Positions 51,133-61,862 of a DNA stretch of 64,000 nt are shown here, piece by piece; the stretch's first letter is position 1; each line of letters begins with the position of its first letter. The DNA is from Ceratopteris richardii (Eukaryota > Streptophyta > Polypodiopsida > Polypodiales > Pteridaceae): positions 67,299,997 through 67,363,996 of the forward strand of contig CM035435.1 in the NCBI GenBank assembly GCA_020310875.1, read 5' to 3'. The notes beneath the pieces were generated by a model. The model was not told the origin of the DNA. It saw only the letters and a program-made list of their open reading frames with translations, and made no database searches. A program made the position numbers and the translations under genes.

Positions 51133-51698
51133 TATTCGGAAAGATGGATGGACACCTCAAGAAATGCATTGGTACTGCCGCTAATCGCTGCTTTGTACCT
51201 ACCCTATTTTGTTTCAGATTTGTGTTGTACACCCCTTTAACTTTCCAATGACACTAAATAAGTTCCTATGTGCTTTGGAGATGATGCTTCAAACAATTTG
51301 ATAAAAAATAGATAAGTTTGCAACTAGCTAGTGACCAAGAAGTTTTTATTTGGTCTTGACACCAGTTGGATGTTTTGCTGAGTATCAGAGTACAGTAGAA
51401 ATTAGAAAAATTTCTTATGAGAGTATCTAATTAACTTAGAGAGCTAATGATTCCAAGTAGAATCACTTAAAATGATAGACTACACACTTAGCAATGTCTT
51501 TAGCAAGTAGAAGCTTACCCCTGACTTCTTAGGAACTCTACAGAGAATGACTAGTGACCACTTCGAGACAATTTTCTCCCAATTGGCTGAATGAAACTTC
51601 TTCAAACTTTGAAACCTTGTAGTAAACTTTGAGCAAGTTCCAAGAAGCTATAGATCTTTGAAAATGATGGATCAATGACTGAGATATTTGCACCAACA
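51133..51698 (-). repeat. 5' LTR of family C copy c
   Basis: 566 bp, beside the primer-binding site. It is shorter than its partner LTR. The outer end reads CACCAACA followed by the CTTAT duplication. Confidence 0.9.
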
Positions 51699-52000
51699 CT
51701 TATGAAGCTCACTTGAGCTTCATCTTTCTCTATAGCTATGCAATGTGTGAACATCTTTAATGAACAAGCGAGAGTTGTTCCTAAAAAGCAAGCAAAGCAA
51801 TTAGAGGCACATTAAGAAACATGGTCAATGAGAAACTTTACAACTACAATTACCTCTGTGAGAGACAAGATTGAGGACCTAGTCATCATCATTGGAAAAC
51901 AACTGAATTAATCACACAATTAGTTTTTGTGGCTTATAATATGGATGAACCAATGTCTTGTCCCCAGCCACATGATGAAGTTTCTTTTTAACTATAGGGA
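51699..52000. other. Unassigned sequence, right half
   Basis: Partner of 45531-45848 across the copia insertion. A plus-strand peptide (KIEDLVIIIGKQLN) is visible but not recognised. It runs into the family C element that starts near 52005. Confidence 0.45.
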
Positions 52001-55000
52001 ACATGATCAAAGAGGTGGATATTCACAGTCAAGAGGTAGATTCAACCATCATCAAGGTTACAACAACAAATACAACAATAACTACAACAACAACTACAAT
52101 GGCAAGTACCAAGGAGGATTCAAACCCAGAAACGATTACAACAACTACACAGAAGAGCAAGATGATTCTCTTCTAATTATGAACATGACTTCAAAACCAG
52201 GTACAAATGATGACCATCTCTTCTACATTGACTCAGGATGCTCAAATCATGTGGTTGGAAATGTAGCTCTACTCTCTGACCTTGAAGAACCAAGAGGTAA
52301 GCATCAAGTACAAATAGGTGATGACACCAAGCACTCAGTAGTTAAAGTTGGAAATATTAAGACTTGTGATGGAAATCAGAACTTCTTGAGTAGGGTACTA
52401 TATGTACCAACCATTACAAAAAACTTGATGAGTGTTGGACAGATTGTGGAAAAAGGTTTGCAGGTCAGATTCAACCAATTTGGAGCATTTGTGGAAGATC
52501 CCAAGCAGGGGTTCAAGAGAATTGCTAAAGGAGAAAAGACAAGTAGACTTTTTACTTTTGAGCTAGAAGATACAAAGAATATTGCACTCTACAATTATAA
52601 AGATCAAACACTTTCAGAGCTTGAGATTTGGCATAAAAGATTAGGGCATGTAGGTGAAAGAACCTTGAAGCAAATATGCAGGGATCAATGTGTAATTGGA
52701 ATTCCTAATGTTTCCAAACAACACAGGATTTATAAATGTGGTGCTTGTCAATTTGGGAAGTCTCACAGGTTACCCTTGTCAAGGAAAGGCTACATGCATG
52801 AGGACTATCTAGAACTTGTCCATACAGATGTATGGGGACCAAGCAAAGACCCCTCAATCTCAGGATCAAGGTACTATGTATCTTTTATTGATGATTATAG
52901 CAGGTGGACAGTATTGTACTTTATGAAGCACAAAGATGAAGTATTCAACTGTTTTAAAAAGTATCTTGCACTTGTTGAGAATCAGACAGGGAAGAATCTA
53001 AAGAGGCTAAGGTGAGATGGAGGAGGTGAGTACTTCTCCAATGAGTTTGAAGCATTCTTGCAAGACAAAGGAATCAAAAGAGAAATCACCACAAGGTATA
53101 CTCCTGAACAGAATGGGGTAGCTCAGAGAAGAAATAGGTTGATTGTTGAAACAGCTAGGTCAATGTTAAATGAAAAGAAATTACCTAACTACCTATGGGT
53201 AGAGAGTGTTTCTACTACCACTTACCTCATAAACAGGTTACCATCTAAGTCCCTTGATGGGATGACTCCTTATGAAGCATGGCATGGTAAGAGACCCTCA
53301 CTTGACCATTGCAGGATATTTGGATGTGTAGCATATGTACACATTCCTTCTCAGATAAGAGATAAGATAGACCATAAGACTGAGAAGTGTATCTTTATTG
53401 GATATGATCTGAATCAGAAAGGGTACAGGTTCTAAACCCCTTCAAATAAGGGATTCATGGTTAGTAGAGATGTTGTCTTTGATGAAAATGATTCTTGGTA
53501 TGAGAATGAATGCAGGAAGTTTAATCTACCCTATGACTTGGAGGAGGAGTTTCCAAGTCTTGCTAAGGAGGAACCTACTTAGAATGAAGACACCACTTCA
53601 GATGATGAAGACATTATCAATCTTGAAGAATTCAAGGCATGGAAGTCCAAAGGCAAACTCAAGATGAAGAGACTTGAAGACAGACCTGAATCTTCAAATC
53701 AATCAATCAGAAGATCACAAAGGGAGAGTAAAAAACCTATCAGATATGGGTATGATACCTCTCTTGTTACTAAACATTCTGTTTATATTGCCAAAGACTT
53801 GTCAATTGAAGAACTAGGATCATATGAAGAAGCAAAAACTCAGGTAGAATGGAAAGAATCTATGGATGAGGAGATTGAAGCACTCAAAGAAAGTGACACA
53901 TGGGAACTAGTACCAAAGAAAGAGTCCATGAAAGTAATTGGATCCAGATGGATCTATAAACTCAAAAGAAATTCTGATGGGTCAATAAACAGGTACAAAG
54001 CCAGATTGGTGGCGAAAGGTTTTGCACAAACACAAGGCATTGACTATGAAGAAACATTCTCACCTGTAGCCAAGATGCCAACCATCAAGGTGTTGGTGAG
54101 TGTGGCTGCATCTAAAAATTGGAACATGTATCAATTGGATGTAAAAAATGCATTTCTTAATGGATGGATTTCAGAGGAGGTATATATGTCACAACCTCTT
54201 GGCTATGAGGATCCTAACAAGGTAACATATGTATGCAAATTAAAAAAGGCTCTTTATGGATTGAAGCAGGAACCTAGGACATGGAATCATAGGTTGATCA
54301 CATACCTTCAAGACCAAGGTTTTGTCATGAGCAAGGCAGACACACACTTCTCTATTTATCAAGAGAAGTAATTCAAAGGTAATATACCTATGTGTTTATG
54401 TTGATGATATCATACTTACAGGTAATGATGTCAATGGAATCAGACAAATCAAGAACCAGATGAGGAGTTCAAGATCAGTGATCTTGGTCTACTAAAGTAT
54501 TTTCTTGGATTTGAGTTAGTTTATACTAACTCAGGAATCTATATTACTCAGAAAAAGTATATACAGGATATGTTGAAGAATTTTCATTTGCAGGATGCCA
54601 AAGTTGCAAGTACTCCTATGGAGGTAAACCTAAAACTAAGTGCCCATGAAGGTGATGAAATTGATGATCTTACAGGTTACCAACGCATAGTAGGTAGCTT
54701 GAATTATGCTACCTTAACAAGGATAGATATTGCATATGGAGTTAGTGTGCTAAGTCAGTTTATGCACAAGCCAAGGGTACCTCACCTAGAAGCTGCCAAA
54801 AGAATTCGAAAGTATCTCAAAGGCACTCAACATCATGGTTTGTATTTCCCTTACACTTCAGATATGGATATCAAGATTTATTCAGATGCAGATTGGGCAG
54901 GATGCAAGGATGATAGGAGGAGCACTTCTGGATACATTTCATTTGTAGGTGATAAACCAATATCATGGTCTTCAAAGAAGCAACCTACTATTGCTTTATC

Positions 55001-56418
55001 TTCTACAGAGGCAGAGTATAGAGGATTGGCAAATGCCACTCAAGAAGCCATATGGATCAAATTATTGTATACAAAATTGGGTTTATATACTAGGTCACCA
55101 TTGATCTTTGGAGATAATACAAGCGCACTTCACCTTGCAGCTAATCCTATTTATCATGCCAGGACCAAGCATATAGAGGTCCATTACCATTATGTGAGAG
55201 AGAAGTTATTAAGCAAGGACATTCAACTAACCCATGTATCAACCAACATGCAGTGTGCATATTTGTTAACTAAAGCATTGGATGGAACTAAACTTTGCAG
55301 GTTCAAATCAATGATTGGATTGCAGGATATACATGAAGACTAAAGATGAAGACCAAGCCAAAATGTTTGGCTTGAGGGGGAGCTGTTGGTGCAATTCACA
55401 AGCCAACACATTTGGCTTGAAGTCCATATACATATGGAGAAGCATGGGAACCAATGCTAGAAGAAAATTACCCATTTACTCTTTTGTAAAAGTCATATTT
55501 GACTTGGAATCTTTGTAAACACCTACCAAAAAGAACTCGTGGAAAAGTTAGCTTTGATTGATGGAATATCTCCTATAATGGAGGATCACTTTTTAGAAGA
55601 AAGCCATTAAAATTCAAATTGGAAGTGAACATCTATATAAACCTCTAAGAAAAAGACGTGGTATGAAGACTCATCATCCCGAGCTTTCATTGTCATTTCT
55701 GAGTGTGTTAAATGTCTATACTCTAGCCCACACCTATCTACACCATTAGGCAATGATCTTCATGCCTATGGCATTGTATACAAGCGTTCATTAATACATA
55801 TCTACATTGTTCATTTCTGAGTACTCTGTCATAGTTTTTGAAAGTCTGTCAACTTGTGGAGATCATATCTCACTCACTTCTCCATCAAATTCAAAGATCT
55901 ATAGCTTGTTGGAACCCGCTCAAAGTTATCAACGTGCTATCAAAGTTTGAAGGATTTGTATTCAACCATTTTAGAGAAAATTCCATCGAAGTGATCACTG
56001 GTCGAAACCTGCAACAATCCTAAAATATCGAGGGTAATGGTTTACTTGCTAAATTGATTTCTCTGAGCATAATTAATCTTTTTAAGTGATATCACTTGGA
56101 ATAGTTAGCTTAATAATCTATTTAGATACCCCTAAAAGGAATTTTTCCAATTCCTACTGTGCGGGTCATACTGAGCAAAAGATACAACAGGTGTCAAGTC
56201 AAAAATAGAAGGTTTTCTTGAAAGCTTGAAGTTCAAAGTTGTCTGTTTTGATTCAATCTTTACATACATCATTTCCAAAGTACATAGGCCATTTTATGAT
56301 GTCATTGGAAAGCTAGAAAGGTCTATTTATCAACTCTGAAGCATCAAAGGGATGGTACAAAGCAAGATTTGGCAGTACCTACTCATCCTTCTGAAGTATT
56401 CATCCATCATTCGCAACA
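52001..56418 (+). mobile_element. Ty1/copia fossil, family C copy d, plus strand
   Basis: Gag tail and protease at about 52005-52300 (RGGYSQSRGRFNHHQGYN, FYIDSGCSNHVV). GAG-pre-integrase near 52610-52790 (LEIWHKRLGHVGERTL). Integrase at 52800-53435 (HTDVWGPSKDPSISGSRYYV, FIDDYSRW, TPEQNGVAQRRNRL). Linker and RT at 53664-54560 ([29 protein letters not shown] region). RNase H at 54880-55340 ([37 protein letters not shown]). Polypurine tract at 55369-55383 and 3' LTR at 55384-56418. Long frames remain, so it is among the best preserved copies here, with about five breaks. It is incomplete at the 5' side and no 5' LTR is seen. The 3' LTR end abuts a ParB-like pseudogene. Confidence 0.92.
55384..56418 (+). 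repeat. 3' LTR of family C copy d
   Basis: 1035 bp from TGTTGGTGCAATTCAC to CGCAACA, preceded by GGCTTGAGGGGGAGC as polypurine tract. Confidence 0.9.
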
Positions 56419-58185
56419 TTGAAGTACTCTGATAATGCTTTGTATGATGAGGTGGTTGGATACTTTGCTTGGACTTCACTCCAAGAGAAGCATCCTAGTC
56501 TCTTCATCATTACCTCTTGAATCTTCATATATACTTTGTGATTGCATTCCCAAATGCGGATAAAAGTCAATGAGTTCAGTAATGAGAAACACAAAGCAAA
56601 GTAGATTTTAGAAACTCTTACTTATTGAGCTTAGTGACCATCTCATCAAGAATTAAATCCTTGGAAATTACTCTTGATAATGTTATATTATGAAGCTATC
56701 ATCCTTGATCCCATGTAGGGCTCTCGATGGTGTCTGCTTCATATCCTCAACAACCTCTTCAATGGAAAGGTCAAGTTTCTTTCATTTTCCCTTTACATCC
56801 ACCTAAGGATCTGCCATGACTTCCTCTATTTTTGGCTCTTAATCTCCTTATTTTCCCACATTGTAAAAATCTTGTTTTGGAGATCCCATATTTCACCTGT
56901 TCTGAAGCCTAGTTGAAACCAAGGTTCAAATTTCTACAAGGCATCTGATTTCAGATTCTCACCAACAGCAATCCCAACCTCAATAAGACATTGCTTCCTC
57001 AGATTAGGATGTACCCTCCCAACATCTTTCCTTAGAGAATCTTCAGACTCATGGTTGAAGAAGCGAATTCGCTCAATAGATGACATTTTCTGCATGTAGT
57101 CATTGTCGTTATTATGGTCTCAAGACAGGAGCTTGGCCTCTTCGGTAGTAAGTCCTACATATATCTTGCACTCTGCACACCTAAAGAAGAAGGTTGTGGG
57201 GTGCTTCACTAGTTGTCTATGTGCCTTTGCAGAGTGTGATCCACCAATCACATAGTACATTTAATCCTCAAACAAACCCTTATTGAAATCTTCCACAGAG
57301 CTGCATTCATTTGGGTCCACCATCATGAGAAAAGGAACTATAGCTGCATGAGGGTTGATCTTCATTTTTTTCTTTAGGTTCTGCACATGCAAATTATGTG
57401 GCTCCCTTATCTCAAGGGGCCTCCACCCTGTGACTGGATCAATTGGTGGTTTGTGGACAATATTTATGAGAAGGTGGAATAGCTACCCTTTTCTAACAAG
57501 TTTTCTCTTACAATGTCTTCCCTCATCTTGTTTTGTTCAGTACCCAAGATCCCAGATGCAAGTTCTCCACGAGGTGCAATGAAAACATCATCTGAGTCAG
57601 AACTTGACTCAGTGGATACTTCATCTACAGATTTCTTCAACTTCTTGAGTGGTTTCTTTTGTACACATTCCTTACTGTCTTTATTGGGGTTGTATTCTTT
57701 TGCTATGTTGGCATTATGTTCCCTTGGATGCAAAGCATTAAATCCTTGATTAGTAGATTCTCAGAGTCCCTGCAAAAATCTGCAAGTTTTTCTGGCACAC
57801 AACACTCTGGGCACAAGAGCTCCATTTTGCAGATTGCATTTTGTAAGCCTTTAGATGTCTCCACTAGGAACAGAAGATCGTCTCAATCTTCATCCTCATA
57901 ATCTACTTTGAGCACCAAGCCATACTGAAAAGCCTGTGTTGTCATGAGCTTTACACTCCCATAGGCTCCTGCAAACACCAAAAGGGTTGCATTTTTCTCT
58001 TCAATGTATTGAAGACACCATTCCAGATCTATCATGTCCTGAAGTGGTCGCTCTTTCCTATTAACCTCAATTTCATTTGACCTCTGCTTCCTCATTGAAT
58101 CATCATCACTAGGTTTTACACTGTTATGTCCACCAGATGAAATCGCAATCGTGTTACTTTCCCTATCAAAGGATAATGAAGCCAT
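56419..58185 (-). pseudogene. Unnamed gene with ParB-like domain, decayed
   Basis: Minus-strand reading starts at an ATG at 58185 (MASLSFDRESNTIAISSGGH), with a 100-codon first piece. It passes a Cys-containing segment (KMELLCPECCVPEKLADFC, near 57830-57770) and a Lys/Ser-rich linker (57464-57733). The ParB-like part at about 57370-57060 reads VPFLMMVDPNECSS, MYYVIGGSHSAKAHRQL, CKIYVGLTTEEAKLL and DYMQKMSSIERIRFF. The order 'GG.HS..A...L', 'L..EEA..L', 'N' and 'S.IE+I' is the pattern of ParB/sulfiredoxin-fold domains. A C-terminal piece at 56400-56594 (KRLGCFSWSEVQAKYPTTSS) is cut by the copia LTR. Several in-frame stops and frame changes show it is dead. Host gene or mobile-element gene cannot be decided; I do not know the family name. 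Confidence 0.45.
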
Positions 58186-58334
58186 GCTTTTCTTTCCTTC
58201 ATGAGGTAACCCATGCTCCTATCACGAGGTTGTTCTCATATGCTCATAGTCACCTTTACAGTCTTTTCAACTCTTCCTTTATTGTCCCTGAAATATGTAG
58301 ATATGTTGGTTCTCTCTTTGTTAATGTCCTCAAT

Positions 58335-58885
58335 CAGGTGTAGGTTGATGCTTGGCATCGTCTTTAAGGTGAAATCTATGCTTGGCATCGACCTTGTGCA
58401 ACAAGTTGATGCCTGCCATCAACTTTGTGGTGCAAAGTCAATGCTTAGCATCGACTTTGTGGTGCAAGTTGATGTGAGGCATCAAATTTGAGTGCAAGTC
58501 AATGCCAAGCATCAACTTTGCACCACAAAGTCAATGCAATGCATCGACTTGTAGCACAAAGTCGATGTCAAGCACGAACTTGCACCTAAAAGTCAATGCT
58601 TGGCATCAACCTGCACCTCAAAGTCGATGTCAGGCATTCATCTGTGCTATAAAGTTGATATGTGGCATTGACTTGCACCTCAAAGTCGATGTTTGGCATC
58701 GAGTTCTAGTTGGCTAGATAGCTCATGCATATCAATGGCAAGTCGATGTCAGGTATCGACTTGCACCTCTAGGTGGATGCCTCACATCAACTTGTCTCTC
58801 AAAGTTGATGCCTAGCATTGAGTTTGAGAGACAAGTTGATGTGAGGCATCGACTTGCACCTCCAGGTCGATGAGTGGCATCCACT
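58335..58885. repeat. 33-37 bp imperfect tandem repeat with TCGATG/CATCGA dyads
   Basis: About 15 units of the type AAGTCGATGC..GGCATCGACTTGCACCTC. The TCGATG and CATCGA halves form small inverted repeats in nearly every unit. Units near 58340-58500 read GTGCAAGTTGATG; later ones CACCTCAAAGTCGATG. No convincing coding frame. Confidence 0.88.
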
Positions 58886-59806
58886 TGCATGTAGAAAAAT
58901 AGCAAATTTGCATGTACATAAAAATTAAGACATGAAAATATAAGAGTTCTCTATGATAGTAAAAGGGAATCTATTTGGAATCTTTTTTTTGAAGCAAGAT
59001 TTTTGGGTACCTCTGAGTATTCTTGGCAACACTATTCTTCTCCATTTGCTTGTCTTTGCTTGTTTGATAGGCTCTGTGCTCTTTTGGTCTTAGTTCTCTA
59101 TTGCTCTCTCTCCCTCTCTCTCTCTCTCTCGGCTCATGGATTTTAGAAATGAGACTGATCTCCTCCTCCAATATTTATGGGACTTGCATCGCTTGAAGTG
59201 GCACCTGACTAGATCTAATTGAATCAGACTAGGCCCTAACCAGATTAACAGACTAGATTGTGTAGTTGATTCAAGAACCACTAGGTTTGCTCACCAATTT
59301 TAACACAATCAACAGAGTTGGATAGGGGAGGATTGGGTTCTCTTTTCTCCACATTCTTATTTCCTTTCTTTTTGGAGGTCAACATAGTGGATAAGGAAAA
59401 GAGATGGTTCCTTTTTATTCCAATGTATAATATCACAAAACTTTATAGTATCTTCATAGTTGAACATACCATACTTTATCATGTATGTCAAAACTTTATT
59501 CAGTATCAAAAACTTTATTATGTATCTCAAAACTTTGTCAGGTCAAACTTGGTCAGAATAAATCACATAGTTAATGATGTCTGATCATATTGTACTTTTT
59601 CTTAATCTTCATATCTACCCATAATAATTTGCATAATCTATCTTAATATCTACTTGATGTGACACTCACTTGATGTTACAGTTCCACTGTTTAAAAAGGT
59701 ATCCCATTTTCATTTCTCTTTGAAATAAGTGAAGATGAGCTCTATCTTTTCAGTAGATGCCTAGGCATCAGCTTCCTCTAGTCACCTTGATAGAATTCCG
59801 AATTCG
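58886..59806. other. No gene recognised; short (CT)n at 59105-59132
   Basis: AT-rich with a CT microsatellite. A small cluster of AAACTTTAT repeats lies near 59490-59535. No domain or known repeat was seen. Confidence 0.5.
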
Positions 59807-60100
59807 TTGTTTTTAGTTCATTCTTTCCTCCCGAGTAATGTCCATGGCTTAGAATGTGTTGATTCTATGTTTTCAGTTGAGTCATTTAAGTTAGATTCTC
59901 AATGCAATGTTGCTCAACTAAATGGACCTCTTGATCTCTCTCCTGATCCACCCATTGATCTCCCTTCTGATTCAAGTGCATGTGGAGTAAAGGATGTTAG
60001 CAAAGAGAAAGAAAGACAAAGCATACTCAATCTACATTTTAAGAGAAGGCCTCATGACGTAAGTAAAAAAAGATTTCAATTTCTTACTTTAGATAGATGA
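59807..60100 (+). CDS. Unrecognised ORF
   Basis: 97 codons beginning MFLVHSFLPSNVHGLE, with an acidic Pro/Asp/Ser stretch (DLSPDPPIDLPSDSS) and a basic tail. The same frame is open for some way upstream of this Met. No domain is seen. It could be a piece of a decayed transposon ORF or a chance frame. Confidence 0.25.
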   Translation: MFLVHSFLPSNVHGLECVDSMFSVESFKLDSQCNVAQLNGPLDLSPDPPIDLPSDSSACGVKDVSKEKERQSILNLHFKRRPHDVSKKRFQFLTLDR

Positions 60101-60287
60101 ATTGCTCGGGATATTCTCGCCAAAGTCCGTTCATATCTTCTTTTGATAGAGTTTTGTTCATTAACTCTTGTGCAAAAGAAAAGATAATATGAGATCATTG
60201 GAGATGTATGTGCTAATCCACGAATCGAAATCTGCACGTTTGCTTTCGAACTCAAAGAGCGCAACAATCATGATGCCTATTGATCGG

Positions 60288-60898
60288 AGTGATTGCGTAA
60301 TTTTTTATTATATTAAGGAAGTTCGGCATTAGCCTACTCTCCCGGACTTGAATTAAATAAAGAAAGAAAAGTACAAGAGAAGGGGACTAGTGGCCACGGG
60401 ACCCCCCAAATCCCACAAAGCAGGGGAAGCTTTTACAGAGGTTAGATGGCATTACAAAGAAGGTTAATCACCCTCTCATCACCCTCATGAGGGGCCCACT
60501 TAGGTTTAAGCTTGTTATTGATCAAAAGGAGAACTTGATGGTGCCTGAAGGGAGGGGGGGATTTCTTACAGTTAGCAATCCTTTTGCAAAGGAGGAACAA
60601 CGATTTCTCGATTGACCACTCCTTGGGGGAGTCACCGAAGTTTAGAGCACATCTTTCCTGCCAGATTTTCCATAGGACCTCCCCTCTGATGGCATTCCAG
60701 AGAGTCGCGGAGCAGCCGATCGCTTCTCCCAGCAGGGCCTGCTGCCAACTGAGATGTCTCTGAAGTCTAAATTTCTTTCCAACTGTCTGCCAGAGTCTGT
60801 TGGAGTTGGGGTAGGTAAAGAAGATGTGTGGAACATCTTCGATAGACCGGTAGCAGCGTTTGCACCAGGGAGGGATCCCACAAAGTGATTGCGTAATT
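60288..60898 (-). mobile_element. 5'-truncated LINE with 15-bp target duplication
   Basis: AGTGATTGCGTAATT occurs at 60288-60302 and 60884-60898. Between them the minus strand encodes the zinc-binding region at the end of a plant L1-type RT ORF: LCGIPPWCKRCYRSIEDVPH, IFFTYPNSNRLWQ, then LWNAIRGEVLWKIWQERCAL. The usual H.F..C pattern has Tyr in place of the last Cys (F-T-Y-P). The 3' end at 60303-60320 is A-rich on the minus strand, as a short decayed tail. An in-frame stop follows the conserved part, which may be the natural end. The insertion looks like standard target-primed integration of a 580-bp tail. Confidence 0.82.
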
Positions 60899-61089
60899 AG
60901 TTTGATACTTATTATCTATCATAATGTGCGATTGACAGAACAGGAAGCCAAAAAGTTTGCGCTAACACATAGATCATTAGAAGACGGAAGCAACATTGGT
61001 ACATAATGCAACTTCTTAATCTAAATATTTTCACTTGCGATCTGCGCAAACAAAAGGCACAGTTAAAAGCATCAACCAACCTTCAAAAG

Positions 61090-61152
61090 GTCGCAGATAG
61101 GGCTTGAACTCACAGCCATACCCAGATGACATCTTTTCTCTATCCATCATAA
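61090..61152 (-). repeat. tRNA-like unit 1
   Basis: On the minus strand an A-box-like TGATGGATAGAGA precedes a B-box-like GAGTTCAAGCC (61101-61111). Reads as a decayed tRNA or tRNA-derived SINE head. Confidence 0.45.
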
Positions 61153-61270
61153 TAGGCACGTTCCTACTTCTATTCTACTGTAGAGATAAAGAAGGCTTCA
61201 TATCGGACGTGTTGCATAACCTTCTTCGTCAAAAGCAAAAGGAACAAGTTATCTAAAGTCGTTGGCAGTT

Positions 61271-61357
61271 GAGGATCAAACCCGTGCACTTGTCATGTAG
61301 AGGCTTCCTCTTGTCCAATATGAAATAAGAGCTTTTTATCGTTGTAACTGCTAGGAA
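61271..61357 (-). repeat. tRNA-like unit 2
   Basis: Minus strand: CCTAGCAGTTACAAC then GGGTTTGATCC (61273-61283). The spacing between boxes is about 72 bases, longer than in tRNA. It is a 130-bp tandem duplicate of unit 3. Confidence 0.5.
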
Positions 61358-61400
61358 AAACTTCTCCATAAGCATAATATAGAGCAGAGTCAGTGGCGGC

Positions 61401-61479
61401 TGAGGATCAAACCCGTGCACTTATCATGCAGAGGCTTCCTCTTGAAATAAGAGCTTTTTATCGCTATAACCACTAGACA
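61401..61479 (-). repeat. tRNA-like unit 3
   Basis: Minus strand: GTCTAGTGGTTATAGCG, a good A box, then GGGTTTGATCC (61403-61413). Between them a GCTCTTATTTCAAGAGGAAGC hairpin lies where a tRNA intron or anticodon arm would be. Confidence 0.5.
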
Positions 61480-61659
61480 AAACTTCTCCACAAGCATAAT
61501 ACAGAGCATATTGCACAGAGGCTCCCAGGATTTGTTCTCATGACGTTTGGAAGATTGAGACTCTCCGCTAACCATGGGAGCAACCAGGTTCATAACACTT
61601 GGTTAAATTAATTTTTATATTCTTATATAGTCCAAAACTTCACCAAAAAGGGAATCAGG

Positions 61660-61728
61660 TGGAAGTACAATGGATTCGATCTTCCGACCTTGAGTGGATG
61701 ATGGCCTTTCACTTATCCATTCCTCCAA
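61660..61728 (-). repeat. tRNA-like unit 4
   Basis: Minus strand: GGAATGGATAAGTG then AGATCGAATCC (61672-61682), about 40 bases apart. Confidence 0.45.
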
Positions 61729-61799
61729 ACACACTCGGCAATCACTAGTATGGCCTGCAGTAAAGGATAAAACTGCATATCATCTTCATCCAATATAGT

Positions 61800-61862
61800 G
61801 TGCGGGGATCGAGCCAAGGACATCAACCCATAGGGTAATGCGTTCCAACCATTACAATACAA
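61800..61862 (-). repeat. tRNA-like unit 5
   Basis: Minus strand: TTGTAATGGTTGGAACGC then GGCTCGATCCC (61804-61815), about 46 bases apart as in a real tRNA. The most tRNA-like of the five; no matching acceptor stem was confirmed. Confidence 0.5.

Larger units (their letters stand above)
45849..51698 (-). mobile_element. Ty1/copia fossil, family C copy c, both LTRs present
   Basis: 5' LTR at 51133-51698, primer-binding site at 51120-51131 (TGGTATCAGAGC), and gag at about 50126-51106 (starts MGDVLPSFIDKLDRNNYQAW; zinc knuckle CNICGLSNHTTYEC near 50300-50345). Protease region near 50000-50080, GAG-pre-integrase near 49590-49700, integrase at 48876-49493 (HTDVWG, FIDDFSRW, TPEQNGVVERRNR), RT at about 47405-48400, RNase H at 46946-47400, polypurine tract at 46906-46920, and 3' LTR at 45849-46905. 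Five-base target duplication CTTAT at 45844-45848 and 51699-51703. The aligned LTR parts differ at very roughly one base in ten by eye, so the insertion is old, probably several million years. It is broken, with about ten breaks. Confidence 0.93.
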
